A DNA stretch of 64,000 nt from Lachnospiraceae bacterium (lineage in GTDB: Bacteria; Bacillota; Clostridia; Lachnospirales; Lachnospiraceae): NCBI GenBank assembly GCA_021199475.1, contig JAJQHZ010000050.1, forward strand, positions 1-64,000. The letters run 5' to 3'. Positions 32,943 to 42,231 of this stretch are shown here, in pieces. The first letter of the stretch is position 1. Each line of letters starts with the position of its first letter. Made by a program: the position numbers and the translations under genes. A model generated the notes under the pieces. It was not told where the DNA came from. It saw nothing but the letters and a program-made list of their open reading frames with translations, and did no database searches.

Positions 32943-34679
32943 TTAAAGCATCTGATTGATCATTGCCAGCACCTGCTCTCCGAGTGCCGCCGACTTCGCG
33001 TCCGCGTCCTCCAGAGACGTGCCCTTGATACCATAGTAGAACTTCACCTTCGGCTCCGTGCCGGACGGGCGCACACACAGCCACGCATCATCCGTCAGAT
33101 CATAATAGAGCACGTTTGAATTCGGAAGTCCGGTCGGCTTCACCTCGCCGGTCGCCAGATCGGTAATCGTGTCCGCCTTATAGTCGCGCACGGACGTCAC
33201 CTGATACTCCCCGATCTGTGTCGGCGGGTTCTTGCGCAGCGTATCGAGAATCTCCTGAATCTTCTGCAGACCCTCAATGCCCTTCAGTGTGATAGACTTG
33301 ATATCATCCTTATAGTAGCCATAGCGCTCGTACATATCGATCATCGCATCCCAGAGCGTCTTGCCCTGCGCCTTGTAGAACGCAGCCGCCTCTGCCAGCG
33401 CCATCACCGCCACGATCGCATCCTTGTCACGCGCATGTGTGCCGATCAGACAGCCGTAGCTCTCCTCGAAACCGAACAGATAGGTGCCTTTGCCGCCCTG
33501 CTCAAATCCAAGAATCTGTTGTCCGATGTATTTGAATCCGGTCAGCACCTCAACCAGCCCGGTCCCATAATATTTCGCGATCGCATCCGCCATGTTCGTC
33601 GTCACGATGGTCTTGATCAGAACGCCGTCCTCCGGCAGTCCCTGCAGCGCCTTCTTCTGGCTGATCTCATAGTCCGCCAGCAGGCAGCCCGACATATTGC
33701 CGGTCAGGGTGTGATATTCACCGGTCTTCGAATCCTTCACGCGCACACCAAGACGGTCCGCGTCCGGGTCCGTCGCCAGCACGAGATCGGCATCCAGCTC
33801 CTTCGCCATCTTCAGGCCAAGCTCAAACGCCTCATCCGCTTCCGGGTTCGGGTAGCTGACGGTCGGGAAGTCGCCGTCCGGCAGCTCCTGCTCCGGCACG
33901 ACATAGACATTCTCAAATCCAAGCTCCTTCAACACACGCCGTGCCGGGATATTGCCCGTGCCGTGCAGCGGTGTGTAGACAATCTTAAGGTTCTTGCTCT
34001 CCTGCGCAATCGTCTCCGGATGAAGCACAAGCTTCTTAAGGCATCCGATAAACGCATCGTCAATCTTCTCACCAATCACCTCATAAAGCCCCGCGGCAAT
34101 CGCGGCATCCTTATCCATCGTCTTTGCCGCCGTGTAGTCTGTGATCGCCTTTACCTCGTCCATGATACCGGTGTCATGCGGCGGTGTAATCTGCGCGCCG
34201 TCCTCCCAGTATACCTTATAGCCATTGTATTCCGGCGGATTGTGGCTCGCCGTGATATTGATACCCGCGATGCAGCCCAGCTCGCGCACCGCAAACGAAA
34301 GCTCCGGCGTCGGGCGCAGTGACTCAAACACATATGCCTTGATGCCGTTCGCTGCCAGTGTCAGCGCCGCAAAATCCGCGAATTCCGGCGACATATGGCG
34401 GGAGTCAAACGCGATTGCCACACCCTTACTCTGTCCGCCCGCCTTGATAATGTAATTCGCAAGACCCTGGGTCGCCTTCTGCACCACATACTGGTTCATG
34501 CGGTTCGTGCCCGCGCCGATAATTCCGCGCAGCCCGGCTGTACCGAATGCCAGTCCCGTGTAAAACCGCTCCTTAATCTCATTCTCATCGTTCTCGATCG
34601 CTTTCAGCTCCGCCTTCGTCGCCTCGTCAAAATACGGATTCGAAAGCCACTCTTCGTAAGCCTTTCTGTACGCTTCCAT
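32943..34679 (-). CDS. Phosphoglucomutase/phosphomannomutase
   Basis: This 578-residue enzyme of the alpha-D-phosphohexomutase family interconverts glucose-1-P and glucose-6-P (or the mannose forms). The phosphoserine loop is NITASHNPPEYNGYKVYW, the Mg loop is ATDPDADRLGV, the sugar-binding loop is FGFEESYG, and the phosphate loop is RPSGTEPKVKFY. The N terminus (FGTAGLRGIIGAGTNRMNQY) is typical of the PgcA-type subgroup. The start has AGGAGG upstream. It supplies sugar phosphates for cell envelope or glycogen synthesis. It is followed by a terminator. Confidence 0.95.
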   Translation of the reverse strand: MEAYRKAYEEWLSNPYFDEATKAELKAIENDENEIKERFYTGLAFGTAGLRGIIGAGTNRMNQYVVQKATQGLANYIIKAGGQSKGVAIAFDSRHMSPEFADFAALTLAANGIKAYVFESLRPTPELSFAVRELGCIAGINITASHNPPEYNGYKVYWEDGAQITPPHDTGIMDEVKAITDYTAAKTMDKDAAIAAGLYEVIGEKIDDAFIGCLKKLVLHPETIAQESKNLKIVYTPLHGTGNIPARRVLKELGFENVYVVPEQELPDGDFPTVSYPNPEADEAFELGLKMAKELDADLVLATDPDADRLGVRVKDSKTGEYHTLTGNMSGCLLADYEISQKKALQGLPEDGVLIKTIVTTNMADAIAKYYGTGLVEVLTGFKYIGQQILGFEQGGKGTYLFGFEESYGCLIGTHARDKDAIVAVMALAEAAAFYKAQGKTLWDAMIDMYERYGYYKDDIKSITLKGIEGLQKIQEILDTLRKNPPTQIGEYQVTSVRDYKADTITDLATGEVKPTGLPNSNVLYYDLTDDAWLCVRPSGTEPKVKFYYGIKGTSLEDADAKSAALGEQVLAMINQML

Positions 34680-34883
34680 CTGATACCCTCCTGAATGTAT
34701 ATTCGGTATATATTCGGTATTGAGCCTGCCGCAAAATACCTACGCTATCCCTGCGCATTTTTCTGCGTATATTCCTGCGCATGTTCCTTCGCAGCAGTTC
34801 TCCCTCGCGCGCATTGCGCACTCTTTTCTGATTATAACAACTTTTCCCGGAAATGGGAACTGTTTTTCCTTATATTTTTCTAA

Positions 34884-35037
34884 GGACCTGTTAAAGAATT
34901 AATCTTTACATCTGACTTGTCTAAATCTTTCTATACTGCGTTGTCGTCAATCGACGTACCTCGGTACGCCTCTTTCCTCCGCCTTGCATAGAAAGATTTA
35001 TCCTGCGTCATCTGCAAAGTTAATTCTTAACAGTTCC
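34884..35037. mobile_element. MITE-like palindromic element, full copy
   Basis: This 154-bp element has imperfect terminal inverted repeats: GGACCTGTTAAAGAATTAAT on the left, and GGAACTGTTAAGAATTAAC on the right read from the other strand. Inner inverted repeats include aaatctttctat and a cgtacctcggtacg centre. It encodes nothing. A shorter copy is at 24322-24408. The right end is followed by two more copies of cagttcctaa-like 10-mers (35041-35060). Confidence 0.85.
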
Positions 35038-35148
35038 TAACAGTTCCTAACAGTTCCAAACAAGTTATCCCCTGCTGCAGACTTCATCCCAGGCATCCGC
35101 CGTATGCTTCCTGATTTTTGTGCTTTTTGGCATTTCAAATGTGTGCCC

Positions 35149-36474
35149 TCATTTTTCCAATGCCCGGATAAATTCCTGTCTGGCCGCCTCCTGCCGGTTC
35201 ATTTTCCCCAGCTTGTCAGAATACTGCCGCGAAATCCAGGCCTTATTGCTGCCATAATAGGCACCTGCCAGCTTGCGGAGCTTTTCCGGATAGAGCATAC
35301 GTACAGAAAGGAGCTTCCTCTCTGCGTAGGGAAGACTGCGCACCCGGCCATAGGCGTCAAGCATACGCATCCCAAGCCGCACATTCCAGTCATGCTTTTC
35401 CAGAATTTTTCTCATAAAACGATACAGGTCGTTCACCTGAAAATCAAAGCAGCAATGGTCGAAGTTCGTCGTGGCTGTCTCGTATCCGCACATCAAAACG
35501 TGATGATGGCTGTAATCGCCGTGGCAGAGGTGCCCATCGTGAGCCGCATGCAAGGCCTCCAGCCGGTCATTGATCAGGGACAGCTGCTCCCGCGCCTCCC
35601 GCGCCTGCTCATAGTACCGCTCATAATTCTCCAGAAAGAGTTGCTCAAACGGGCTTTTGCGGTGTCTCCCCCGGATGAACGTGCGAATCTTGCGAAGCTG
35701 CGCATTCCAGGCACACATCTCCTCAAGCGGAGGCTGTGCCGAGTAATCTCTCCGAAAATCCGTTCCGCCCGCGCGTGCTGCCCTGCCGCCCTCCCCGGAG
35801 AAGCTCTCTTCAGAAGCCGATGCCGGATTGCCCTCCACAAAAGGCTTCCCGCCTGAACCCGGCGTCAGAGGCCCTTCCACAGAAAGCTTCCCGCCTGAAA
35901 CCGATGCCGGACTGCCCTCCACGGAAGGCCTCCCGCCTGAAACCGACGCCGGACTGCCCTCCACGGAGGGTTTCCCGCCGAAAGTCGGCATCAGAGGCCC
36001 TTCCACAGAGGACTTCCCGCCCGAATTCAACGATACATCCTTGCAGGCGGCTTCCGCCGAAGCAGAAGGGCTGACTTCGGTACTGTACACTTTGGAAAAA
36101 TCCTCCGCGCTCAGATCCATCAGCCGGTGCAGGCGTGCCAGATTTTCTACCGCCGCCAGGATCTCCGGCTCGTTCGACGCGTCACACTCCCGGCCCGCAT
36201 ACCACTCCTTTACGACATACCGATTGCCTTCCCAGTCTCTGGAAACCAGCGCGCCTTCTTTATTCGGCAAAATCACATCGACATTCGGATATCCGCCGTC
36301 ACGGATTTTCCTCATCACAAGATTCTGAAAAAAAGCGCGGTTCCCGGAAGCAGAATACTCACTCAGAATCCGGAAACCGCCGTCCGTGTCAAGATACCAG
36401 GACCCACGCCCTCTCCTCGTACCACGAACCTCCAGGTCATATTGCTCCAATACCCTCAAAGCCCTGTCATTCAT
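35149..36474 (-). CDS. CotS-family spore coat kinase-like protein with repeat insertion
   Basis: This 441-residue protein has the two-lobed kinase-like fold of CotS/YsxE coat proteins. The N-lobe is at about 1-120 (ALVSRDWEGNRYVVKEWYAG). The C-lobe is at about 245-430, with the catalytic loop CHGDYSHHHVL and the metal motif NFDHCCFDFQVNDLYRFMRK. Between them lies an insertion of about 100 residues, with five 14-residue repeats like GGKPSVEGSPASVS (35815-36025). The family occurs in endospore formers and helps build the coat. The start has GGGGGAGGG upstream. The insertion is not typical of the family and probably forms a flexible loop. Confidence 0.82.
   Translation of the reverse strand: MNDRALRVLEQYDLEVRGTRRGRGSWYLDTDGGFRILSEYSASGNRAFFQNLVMRKIRDGGYPNVDVILPNKEGALVSRDWEGNRYVVKEWYAGRECDASNEPEILAAVENLARLHRLMDLSAEDFSKVYSTEVSPSASAEAACKDVSLNSGGKSSVEGPLMPTFGGKPSVEGSPASVSGGRPSVEGSPASVSGGKLSVEGPLTPGSGGKPFVEGNPASASEESFSGEGGRAARAGGTDFRRDYSAQPPLEEMCAWNAQLRKIRTFIRGRHRKSPFEQLFLENYERYYEQAREAREQLSLINDRLEALHAAHDGHLCHGDYSHHHVLMCGYETATTNFDHCCFDFQVNDLYRFMRKILEKHDWNVRLGMRMLDAYGRVRSLPYAERKLLSVRMLYPEKLRKLAGAYYGSNKAWISRQYSDKLGKMNRQEAARQEFIRALEK
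35815..36025. repeat. Five tandem 42-bp coding repeats in the coat kinase gene
   Basis: Each 42-bp unit encodes a version of GGKPSVEGSPASVS. Units vary by a few bases, so the array has diverged while keeping frame. Confidence 0.85.
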
Positions 36475-36593
36475 TATGTACCCTCCCCCTATTGGACCCG
36501 CCCATCGCCGGAAGCAGAATCCGGCAAAGTCCGTTTCTGTTTCATTTCAGATAAGCTATCATATGAGAAGGGGTGTTAAAATATGCGCGGCTC

Positions 36594-37019
36594 TCACTGT
36601 ATCACAAATGTCAGCTCCGCTTCTGTGCAGACCTTGTCGTCCACATACGCGGTCGCTTTCCCAACACCGACCGGTCCTTTGACCTTGATGACCTCCATCT
36701 CCAGGCGCAGCACATCGCCCGGTACGACCTTCCGGCGGAAGCGCGCTTTGTTGATGCCGCCGAACAGGACCAGCTTGCCTTTGTACTCTTCCAGCGACAG
36801 GATTGCCACCGCGCCCACCTGCGCGAGCGCCTCGCAGATAAGAACGCCCGGCATCACCGGCTCCTGCGGAAAATGTCCGGCAAAGAACGGCTCATTATAG
36901 GTCACCGCCTTGCGCCCGACCGCGCGTTTTCCCGGCTCCAGCTCGTCAATCCGGTCTACGAGCAGGAACGGGGAGCGATGAGGCAGTATTTCCATGATTT
37001 GCTTGGTATCCAGTACCAT
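36594..37019 (-). CDS. fabZ: 3-hydroxyacyl-ACP dehydratase
   Basis: This 141-residue hot-dog fold enzyme dehydrates beta-hydroxyacyl-ACP in fatty acid elongation. The catalytic His is in [16 protein letters not shown] and the Glu in [12 protein letters not shown]. The opening motif, [17 protein letters not shown], is diagnostic. The ATG at 37019 is preferred because GGGGGA lies eight bases upstream; ATG at 37028 overlaps that site. It is the last gene of the fab operon. No FabA-type isomerase or accBCDA genes are visible downstream. Confidence 0.96.
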   Translation of the reverse strand: MVLDTKQIMEILPHRSPFLLVDRIDELEPGKRAVGRKAVTYNEPFFAGHFPQEPVMPGVLICEALAQVGAVAILSLEEYKGKLVLFGGINKARFRRKVVPGDVLRLEMEVIKVKGPVGVGKATAYVDDKVCTEAELTFVIQ

Positions 37020-37112
37020 TTGTATCATCCCCCTGCTTTTACAACCGCCGGTTTTTGCAAATCAAAACGGCAAAATCCGACGGCTAAGACTTCGTTTCTG
37101 GTATTCTTCTGT

Positions 37113-37199
37113 TTTTGATCTGTAATCATCGCAGCCTTCCGATCAATCTGCATACCTTTTGATCTGCAACCGCCACAGTCTTCCAATCAATCTGCATAC
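37113..37199. repeat. Tandem 44-bp duplication at the fabF 3' end
   Basis: Two copies of a 43-44 bp segment beginning ttttgatctg (37113 and 37157) share most bases. The second contains the last codons and stop of fabF; the first repeats this ending in the fabF-fabZ spacer. Confidence 0.8.
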
Positions 37200-38422
37200 T
37201 TTTTGAAAAGCAGCGTTGCGTTGTGACCGCCGAAGCCGAGCGAATTGCTCAGGCATGCCGTGACTTCGCGCTCCACGCCCTCCGGCGTGTAGTTCAGATC
37301 CATCTCTTCCTCCGCTTCCCTGAAGCCCGCTGTCGCGTGGATATAATTTTCCTCGATGGTCTTTACGCAGGCTACCGCTTCCAGGCCGCCGGCCGCGCCG
37401 AGACAATGTCCGATCATGGACTTTGTTGAATTGATATTCAGCTGATACGCCGCATCGCCAAATGCGGCTTTGATCGCGCGAGTCTCGCAGAGATCGTTCA
37501 GGTGCGTCGCGGTTCCATGCGCGTTGATGTATTGAATTTCCTCCGGCGCGAGGTGTGCCTCCTCCATGGCAAGCTTCATCGCGCGGGCCGCGCCTTCGCC
37601 GGTCTCCACCGGAGAAGTAATGTGATATGCGTCACTGGTCGCGCCGTATCCGGCCACCTCTGCGTAAATCTTCGCGCCGCGGTTAAGCGCGTGAGTGAGT
37701 TCCTCAAGAACCAGAACTCCGGCGCCCTCGCCCATGACAAATCCACTTCGATCCTTATCGAACGGAAGAGACGCGCGCAGCGGGTCGCTCTCTTTGCTTA
37801 ATGCCGTCAGCGCACAGAATCCGGCTATGCCGCTCGGACAAATTGCAGCCTCCGTGCCTCCTGCCACCATCACGTCCGCATCACCGACCTGAATGGATCG
37901 ATAAGCCTCACCGATCGAATGCGTGCCGGACGCACATGCAGTCACCACGTTGATATTTTTCCCCTTCAGGCCAAAGTGAATTCCGATATTTCCCGCAGCC
38001 ATATTCGAAATCAGCAGCGGGACAAACAGTGTCGGTACTCTGCCGGGCCCTTTCTCAAGCATTTTTGTATGTGCCTGTTCAAAGATCTGAAGGCTCCCGG
38101 TACCGCTGCCGACGGAAACTCCTGTCCGGCAGCGCTCCTCCTCTGTCAGGTCGGTAAGCCCCGCCTGCGCGAGCGCCTCCGCAGCAGCGCCCACCGCATA
38201 CTGGCAGAACAGCTCCATACGTCTGACTTCCTTCGCATCCATCACCGTAAGCGGGTCAAAGTCTTTGACCTCTGCCGCCAGCGTTGCCTTGTAACTTTCT
38301 GTATCAAATCGAGTGATCGGTCCAATTCCCACCTTTTTTTCTTTCAGACTATTCCAGAAGGCATCCGTCGAATTACCGATCGGTGAGATGGTACCCATAC
38401 CTGTCACTACAACTCTTCGCAT
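37187..38422 (-). CDS. fabF: 3-oxoacyl-ACP synthase II
   Basis: This 411-residue condensing enzyme elongates acyl-ACP with malonyl-ACP. The nucleophilic Cys is in NVVTACASGTHSIG, and the two His are in NAHGTATHLND and SMIGHCLGAAGG. Length and motifs are standard. The start has GGAAGGG upstream. It lies between fabG and fabZ. No fabH is in this operon, so initiation must use a distant gene. Confidence 0.97.
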   Translation of the reverse strand: MRRVVVTGMGTISPIGNSTDAFWNSLKEKKVGIGPITRFDTESYKATLAAEVKDFDPLTVMDAKEVRRMELFCQYAVGAAAEALAQAGLTDLTEEERCRTGVSVGSGTGSLQIFEQAHTKMLEKGPGRVPTLFVPLLISNMAAGNIGIHFGLKGKNINVVTACASGTHSIGEAYRSIQVGDADVMVAGGTEAAICPSGIAGFCALTALSKESDPLRASLPFDKDRSGFVMGEGAGVLVLEELTHALNRGAKIYAEVAGYGATSDAYHITSPVETGEGAARAMKLAMEEAHLAPEEIQYINAHGTATHLNDLCETRAIKAAFGDAAYQLNINSTKSMIGHCLGAAGGLEAVACVKTIEENYIHATAGFREAEEEMDLNYTPEGVEREVTACLSNSLGFGGHNATLLFKKYAD

Positions 38423-38456
38423 CCTGTTTCCCTTCCTTATGTAATGATTTACAATA

Positions 38457-39197
38457 TCAGATCCCCATGCCGCCGTCTACGGATATCACCTGACCGGTGA
38501 TGTAGGCCGCCTTATCCGATGCCAGGAACGCAACGGTCTCCGCGATGTCCTGCGGCTGGCCGATTCTCCCAAGCGGAATCTGCTTTTGCATCGCTTCTTT
38601 CTGCGCGTCGGTAAGCGCCGCTGTCATATCCGTATCAATATAGCCGGGAGCGACCGCGTTGACGGTAATGCCGCGCCCTGCCAGCTCCTTTGCGAGACTC
38701 TTGGTCATGCCGATCACGCCCGCCTTTGCCGCGCTGTAATTGATCTGTCCGGCATTGCCGTGCAGGCCTACGATAGAGGAAAGGCTGATGATCCTTCCGT
38801 ACCGCTTGCGCAGCATCTGTTTGCCCGCAAGCTTCATGCAGAAAAACGTTCCCTTCAGATTCGTGCTGATCACTTTGTTGAAATCGTCCTCACTCATCCG
38901 CAGCGTCAGGTTGTCGCGCGTGATGCCGGCGTTGTTGACCAGAATATCCGGTACGCCAAGCTGCTCCGACACTTCTTTAAACATCCGCTCACAATCCTCC
39001 TGCGAGGAAACATCCGCTTTCACTATAATGGCGCGTCTTCCCATCGCCCGGATTTCCTCCGCTGTTTCCTGCGCTTTTGCCTCCGAGCCGCAATAGTTTA
39101 CGGCCACATCCGCGCCGTACCCGGCAAGCGTCAGCGCAATCGCGCGCCCGATTCCTCTTCCCGCGCCCGTTACGAGCGCGATTTTTCCACTTAGCAT
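38457..39197 (-). CDS. fabG: 3-oxoacyl-ACP reductase
   Basis: This 246-residue short-chain dehydrogenase reduces beta-ketoacyl-ACP with NADPH. The cofactor loop is [11 protein letters not shown], and NNAG is present. The catalytic residues are Ser in SLSSIVG and Tyr/Lys in YSAAKAG. The ATG at 39197 has GAGAGGGG upstream; an earlier in-frame start at 39272 would overlap fabD and is rejected. It is the fourth gene of the fab operon. Confidence 0.97.
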   Translation of the reverse strand: MLSGKIALVTGAGRGIGRAIALTLAGYGADVAVNYCGSEAKAQETAEEIRAMGRRAIIVKADVSSQEDCERMFKEVSEQLGVPDILVNNAGITRDNLTLRMSEDDFNKVISTNLKGTFFCMKLAGKQMLRKRYGRIISLSSIVGLHGNAGQINYSAAKAGVIGMTKSLAKELAGRGITVNAVAPGYIDTDMTAALTDAQKEAMQKQIPLGRIGQPQDIAETVAFLASDKAAYITGQVISVDGGMGI

Positions 39198-39268
39198 TGT
39201 CGTTCCCCTCTCTGTCCTTCCGTCCATAATAGGTATAGGTCCGTTCCCGCAAGGCACCCTGTTTCTCC

Positions 39269-40258
39269 TCACAGCGACTGCCGCAGCTTCTCCAGATCCT
39301 CCGGCGTCTCAACATGCAGCACCTTCACCGTGCGGTCGATTTTCTTTGCAAAATTTGTCAGCGTCTGTCCCGGTCCGATCTCGATAAACGTATCTGCCCC
39401 GGCCGCAATCATATGCTCCATGCTCTGCTGCCAGCGCACGGACGAGCTCACCTGACGTCCGAGCAATGCGCGGATCTCCTCTGAGTCGCTGACAAAGTCG
39501 CCGGTCACATTTGACAGGAAAGAGAGCTTCGGCTGTCGGATTTCCTGATGCTCCAGCAGTGCTGCAAGCTTCTCGCCCGCCCCTGCAAGCATCGGCGAGT
39601 GGAACGGCCCGCTCACCTTCAGCGGCACGGCTCTGGAAGCGCCCGCCTCGAGCAGCTTCGCAGCCGCCCGGTCTACCGCTTCCTTTTCCCCGGAAATCAC
39701 CTGTTGCCCCGGGCAGTTGTAATTCGCTACGCTGACCTGTCCTTCGGTCGCCGCACAAATCTCCTCAATCGGCAGCGGCTTTCTGGAAAGGATTGCGGTC
39801 ATCGCGCCGCCGGTCGGCACTGCCTCCTCCATATAAATCCCACGCTGGCAGACGATCTTCACCGCATCAGACACGGAAAACGACCCTGCCGCTGTCAGCG
39901 CACAGTACTCGCCAAGGCTTAAGCCCGCGGTCATGTCCGCCTGTATTCCCGCCTTCTGCACTGCCGCGAGAATCGCAAGGCTCGCGGTCAGAAGCACCGG
40001 CTGCGTATACCGGGTCTGATGGATTTTCGTGTTCGGAATTCCTTCGCCCGAACCTTCTGCCGAATCCTTCGATTGCACGCCGTCCGAATCTTTTGCCGGA
40101 AGCGTTTCCGAAAAACAGATCTCCTCAATCGAGTAGCCGGCCGCTTCGGAAGCGGTCTCAAAAACCGCGCGGCTCTCCTCGCAGGTATCGTAAAACTCCC
40201 GGGCCATGCCGATGCGCTGCGCGCCCTGACCGGGGAATATAAATGCAATTTTGCTCAT
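39269..40258 (-). CDS. fabD: Malonyl-CoA:ACP transacylase
   Basis: This 329-residue enzyme loads malonyl groups onto ACP. The opening is [15 protein letters not shown], the active-site Ser is in [10 protein letters not shown] and the His is in GPFHSPML. A polar insertion of about 25 residues ([20 protein letters not shown] and neighbours, about 54-78) interrupts the early part and is not usual in the family. It is one of several such insertions in this window. The start has GGAG upstream. It follows fabK after 190 bases, with an inverted repeat in the gap. Confidence 0.95.
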   Translation of the reverse strand: MSKIAFIFPGQGAQRIGMAREFYDTCEESRAVFETASEAAGYSIEEICFSETLPAKDSDGVQSKDSAEGSGEGIPNTKIHQTRYTQPVLLTASLAILAAVQKAGIQADMTAGLSLGEYCALTAAGSFSVSDAVKIVCQRGIYMEEAVPTGGAMTAILSRKPLPIEEICAATEGQVSVANYNCPGQQVISGEKEAVDRAAAKLLEAGASRAVPLKVSGPFHSPMLAGAGEKLAALLEHQEIRQPKLSFLSNVTGDFVSDSEEIRALLGRQVSSSVRWQQSMEHMIAAGADTFIEIGPGQTLTNFAKKIDRTVKVLHVETPEDLEKLRQSL

Positions 40259-40290
40259 TCGTATCTCCTTACATGTCCTGCATTGACTTT

Positions 40291-40428
40291 CATGCGGAAA
40301 ATGTTACGATTTGCAGAACAAATCGTAAACCCTGACACAGACAATGTCCTAATTCCTATCATAAATGGAAGATGGTACCGCTTCCCTGAATGCAGACACG
40401 ATTTTGGCCTAAAGCGTCTTTCCGCATA
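40291..40428. other. Inverted-repeat region between fabK and fabD
   Basis: ttacgatttg (40304-40313) pairs with caaatcgtaa (40319-40328). The outer words atgcggaaa (40292-40300) and tttccgcat are inverted about 120 bases apart. It may be a small palindromic insertion or an mRNA processing site. There is no T-run to suggest termination. Confidence 0.45.
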
Positions 40429-40449
40429 AAAATCAACTAAAGTTCTGCC

Positions 40450-41376
40450 TTATTTTCCGCCCAGCAGCGCCTCCGCCTGACTCATGATTTCCTCAATCAT
40501 CTCCTGGCAGGTCTGCTCCTTGTTCACCATTCCGGCAATCTGGCCGGACATCATGGAACCGCCGGTCACATCGCCCTCCTGCACGGCCTTGCGCAGGGAG
40601 CCGACCGTCAGTGTCTCCAGTTCCTCAAAGGTGCAGCCCTCTTTTTCCATCTGCAGATATTTCCGCGTCATCTGGTTGCGGATCTGGCGGCACGGATGGC
40701 CGACCGAACGCGCCGTAACGACCGTATCAATGTCCTTTGCCTTGAGCACCTGATTCTTATAATTCTGGTGAATCACACATTCCTTTGCGACCAGGAACCG
40801 CGTTCCCATCTGTACGCCTGAAGCGCCAAGCATCATCGCTGCCGCGAAGCCTCTGCCATCGCCGATTCCGCCAGCCGCAATGACCGGCACTGAAACGCCG
40901 TCCACGACCTGCGGCACCAGCGTCATTGTCGTGCTCTCGCCGATATGTCCGCCCGATTCGCAGCCCTCCGCGATGACCGCATCCGCGCCGCCGCGCTGCA
41001 TCATCTTCGCCAGAGCCACCGAAGCGACCACCGGAATCACCTTGATCCCGGCGCCCTTCCACTGCTCCATGTACGCACCCGGGTTGCCCGCACCGGTCGT
41101 CACTACCGCGACCTTCTCCTCTGTGACCACCTGTGCGACCTCCGCCGCATACGGGCTCAGCAGCATAATATTCACGCCAAACGGCTTATCTGTTTTTTCC
41201 TTTGTCAGGCGAATCTGCTCGCGCACATAATCCGCCGGGGCGTTGCCCGCAGCGATGATTCCCAGTCCGCCCGCGTTCGAAACTGCAGAAGCGAGGGAAT
41301 TCTCTGCCACCCAGGCCATGCCGCCCTGAATAATCGGATACTGAATACCCAGTAAATCCGTAATCGCTGTCTTCAT
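40450..41376 (-). CDS. fabK: Enoyl-ACP reductase II (FMN)
   Basis: This 308-residue TIM-barrel flavoenzyme catalyses the last step of the elongation cycle in place of FabI. The N terminus is YPIIQGGMAWVAE, followed by GGLGIIAAG. The catalytic His lies in EGCESGGHIGE, and the FMN phosphate loop is VIAAGGIGDGRGFAAAMMLG. The start codon overlaps the acpP stop (TAATG), so translation is coupled. FabK-type enzymes are insensitive to triclosan, as known for the family. Confidence 0.96.
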   Translation of the reverse strand: MKTAITDLLGIQYPIIQGGMAWVAENSLASAVSNAGGLGIIAAGNAPADYVREQIRLTKEKTDKPFGVNIMLLSPYAAEVAQVVTEEKVAVVTTGAGNPGAYMEQWKGAGIKVIPVVASVALAKMMQRGGADAVIAEGCESGGHIGESTTMTLVPQVVDGVSVPVIAAGGIGDGRGFAAAMMLGASGVQMGTRFLVAKECVIHQNYKNQVLKAKDIDTVVTARSVGHPCRQIRNQMTRKYLQMEKEGCTFEELETLTVGSLRKAVQEGDVTGGSMMSGQIAGMVNKEQTCQEMIEEIMSQAEALLGGK

Positions 41377-41609
41377 TACTCCTCAATTCCTTTCCCATTC
41401 AGATAGGTCATAACGGCCTGCACGGTCGTCAGCTGCTCCAGATCCTCCGTCGGGATCTCCAAGTCATACTCCTCCTCGAGAGCCATTACCAGTTCAAACA
41501 GGTCAAGGGAATCTGCGCTCAAATCCGCCTTGAAATCGGTATCCGGCTTTACTTCCTCCTCAGATACGTGAAGCTGCTCCGCTACGATTGAAATCAATTT
41601 CTCCAACAT
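41376..41609 (-). CDS. acpP: Acyl carrier protein
   Basis: This 77-residue acidic protein carries the 4'-phosphopantetheine attachment Ser in LSADSLDLFELVMALEEE. It is the first enzyme-system gene of the fab operon. The usual DSLD motif is followed by LFELV, as common in clostridial ACPs. The start has AAGGAG upstream. It overlaps fabK by one base. Confidence 0.96.
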   Translation of the reverse strand: MLEKLISIVAEQLHVSEEEVKPDTDFKADLSADSLDLFELVMALEEEYDLEIPTEDLEQLTTVQAVMTYLNGKGIEE

Positions 41610-41864
41610 GATAAATTTTCTCCTTTTTCTTTTAATTTTTATGATACAAGTTCCATAATGGATAAGATGCTATCGATTATTTCGCGCTTCGCACGTTTCT
41701 CCTGTATCATTTATATAGTAAACGGCGGATTGCCGTTACTTAACTTAATTAAAATAACCGTCCCCATAATCTTTTTTTCGCTGCACTTCGAGTCCTATAG
41801 ACAAGGTTCTGCAAGGATTTACCAATCATTCACCGTTGGGGCCTTTTTTACTTTACTTTTTACT
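41610..41864. other. Leader region of acpP
   Basis: About 255 bases lie between the possible small ORF and acpP. Contents are an AT-rich stretch with a tatataaat word and a small hairpin, acggc-aatcc-gccgt. No FapR or FabT operator that I can recognise is present. Confidence 0.4.
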
Positions 41865-41999
41865 TTACTTCGTCCCTATAGAGCCAAAGGAATGCCTCAT
41901 ACAGGCAAATACAATAACCCCGGTCACAGCGGCTGAACCGGCAGCGGCGACACCGGAAAACACATCCGTCTCCTTCTTTTCTGATTTTAGCGTGCTCAT
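41865..41999 (-). CDS. Possible 44-residue membrane peptide upstream of the fab operon
   Basis: The frame starts ATG at 41999, preceded by GGAAGG seven bases upstream, and ends TAA at 41865. The product begins MSTLKSEKKETDV and has a likely transmembrane stretch, AAAGSAAVTGVIVFACM, followed by a short positive tail. A consensus promoter (42038-42066) lies 40 bases upstream on the same strand. I do not recognise a family. It could be a real small protein in the fab leader or a chance frame; the promoter and ribosome binding site favour it. It is transcribed toward acpP. Confidence 0.5.
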   Translation of the reverse strand: MSTLKSEKKETDVFSGVAAAGSAAVTGVIVFACMRHSFGSIGTK

Positions 42000-42037
42000 C
42001 GCTCTGCCTTCCTCACAATCATCATTTGTGCAATCAC

Positions 42038-42066
42038 ATTATAGGCGAAAATATACTGCAACGCAA
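42038..42066 (-). promoter_or_regulatory. Promoter upstream of the small ORF and fab operon
   Basis: On the minus strand, TTGCGT (42061-42066) and a perfect TATAAT (42038-42043) are separated by 17 bases. Transcription would run through the 44-residue frame toward acpP. Confidence 0.65.
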
Positions 42067-42174
42067 GCACCTTTTTCAGGCTTGCCAAATCCGGCAGCTG
42101 GCAGAGGGAATACCGGCGGAACTCCGGGTTCTAAAGTTTTCATGCTTTTTATAAAAAACCAGAATTCGCCAAAT

Positions 42175-42205
42175 CAAACAAAAGAGAGCCGCCAGGCGGC
42201 TCCCT
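42175..42205 (-). terminator. Terminator of the mannoside operon
   Basis: On the minus strand, gagccgcc and ggcggctc form a stem with a two-base loop, followed by TCTTTTGTTT. It lies 30 bases after the stop of the HAD gene. Confidence 0.8.
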
Positions 42206-42231
42206 CAAAAATGTTTTTTCTGTTTTTCTGT

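Noticed and set aside
41664-41735. A 23-codon minus-strand frame just upstream of acpP
   Set aside because: There is no ribosome binding site and no hydrophobic or conserved feature. It is too short to support.
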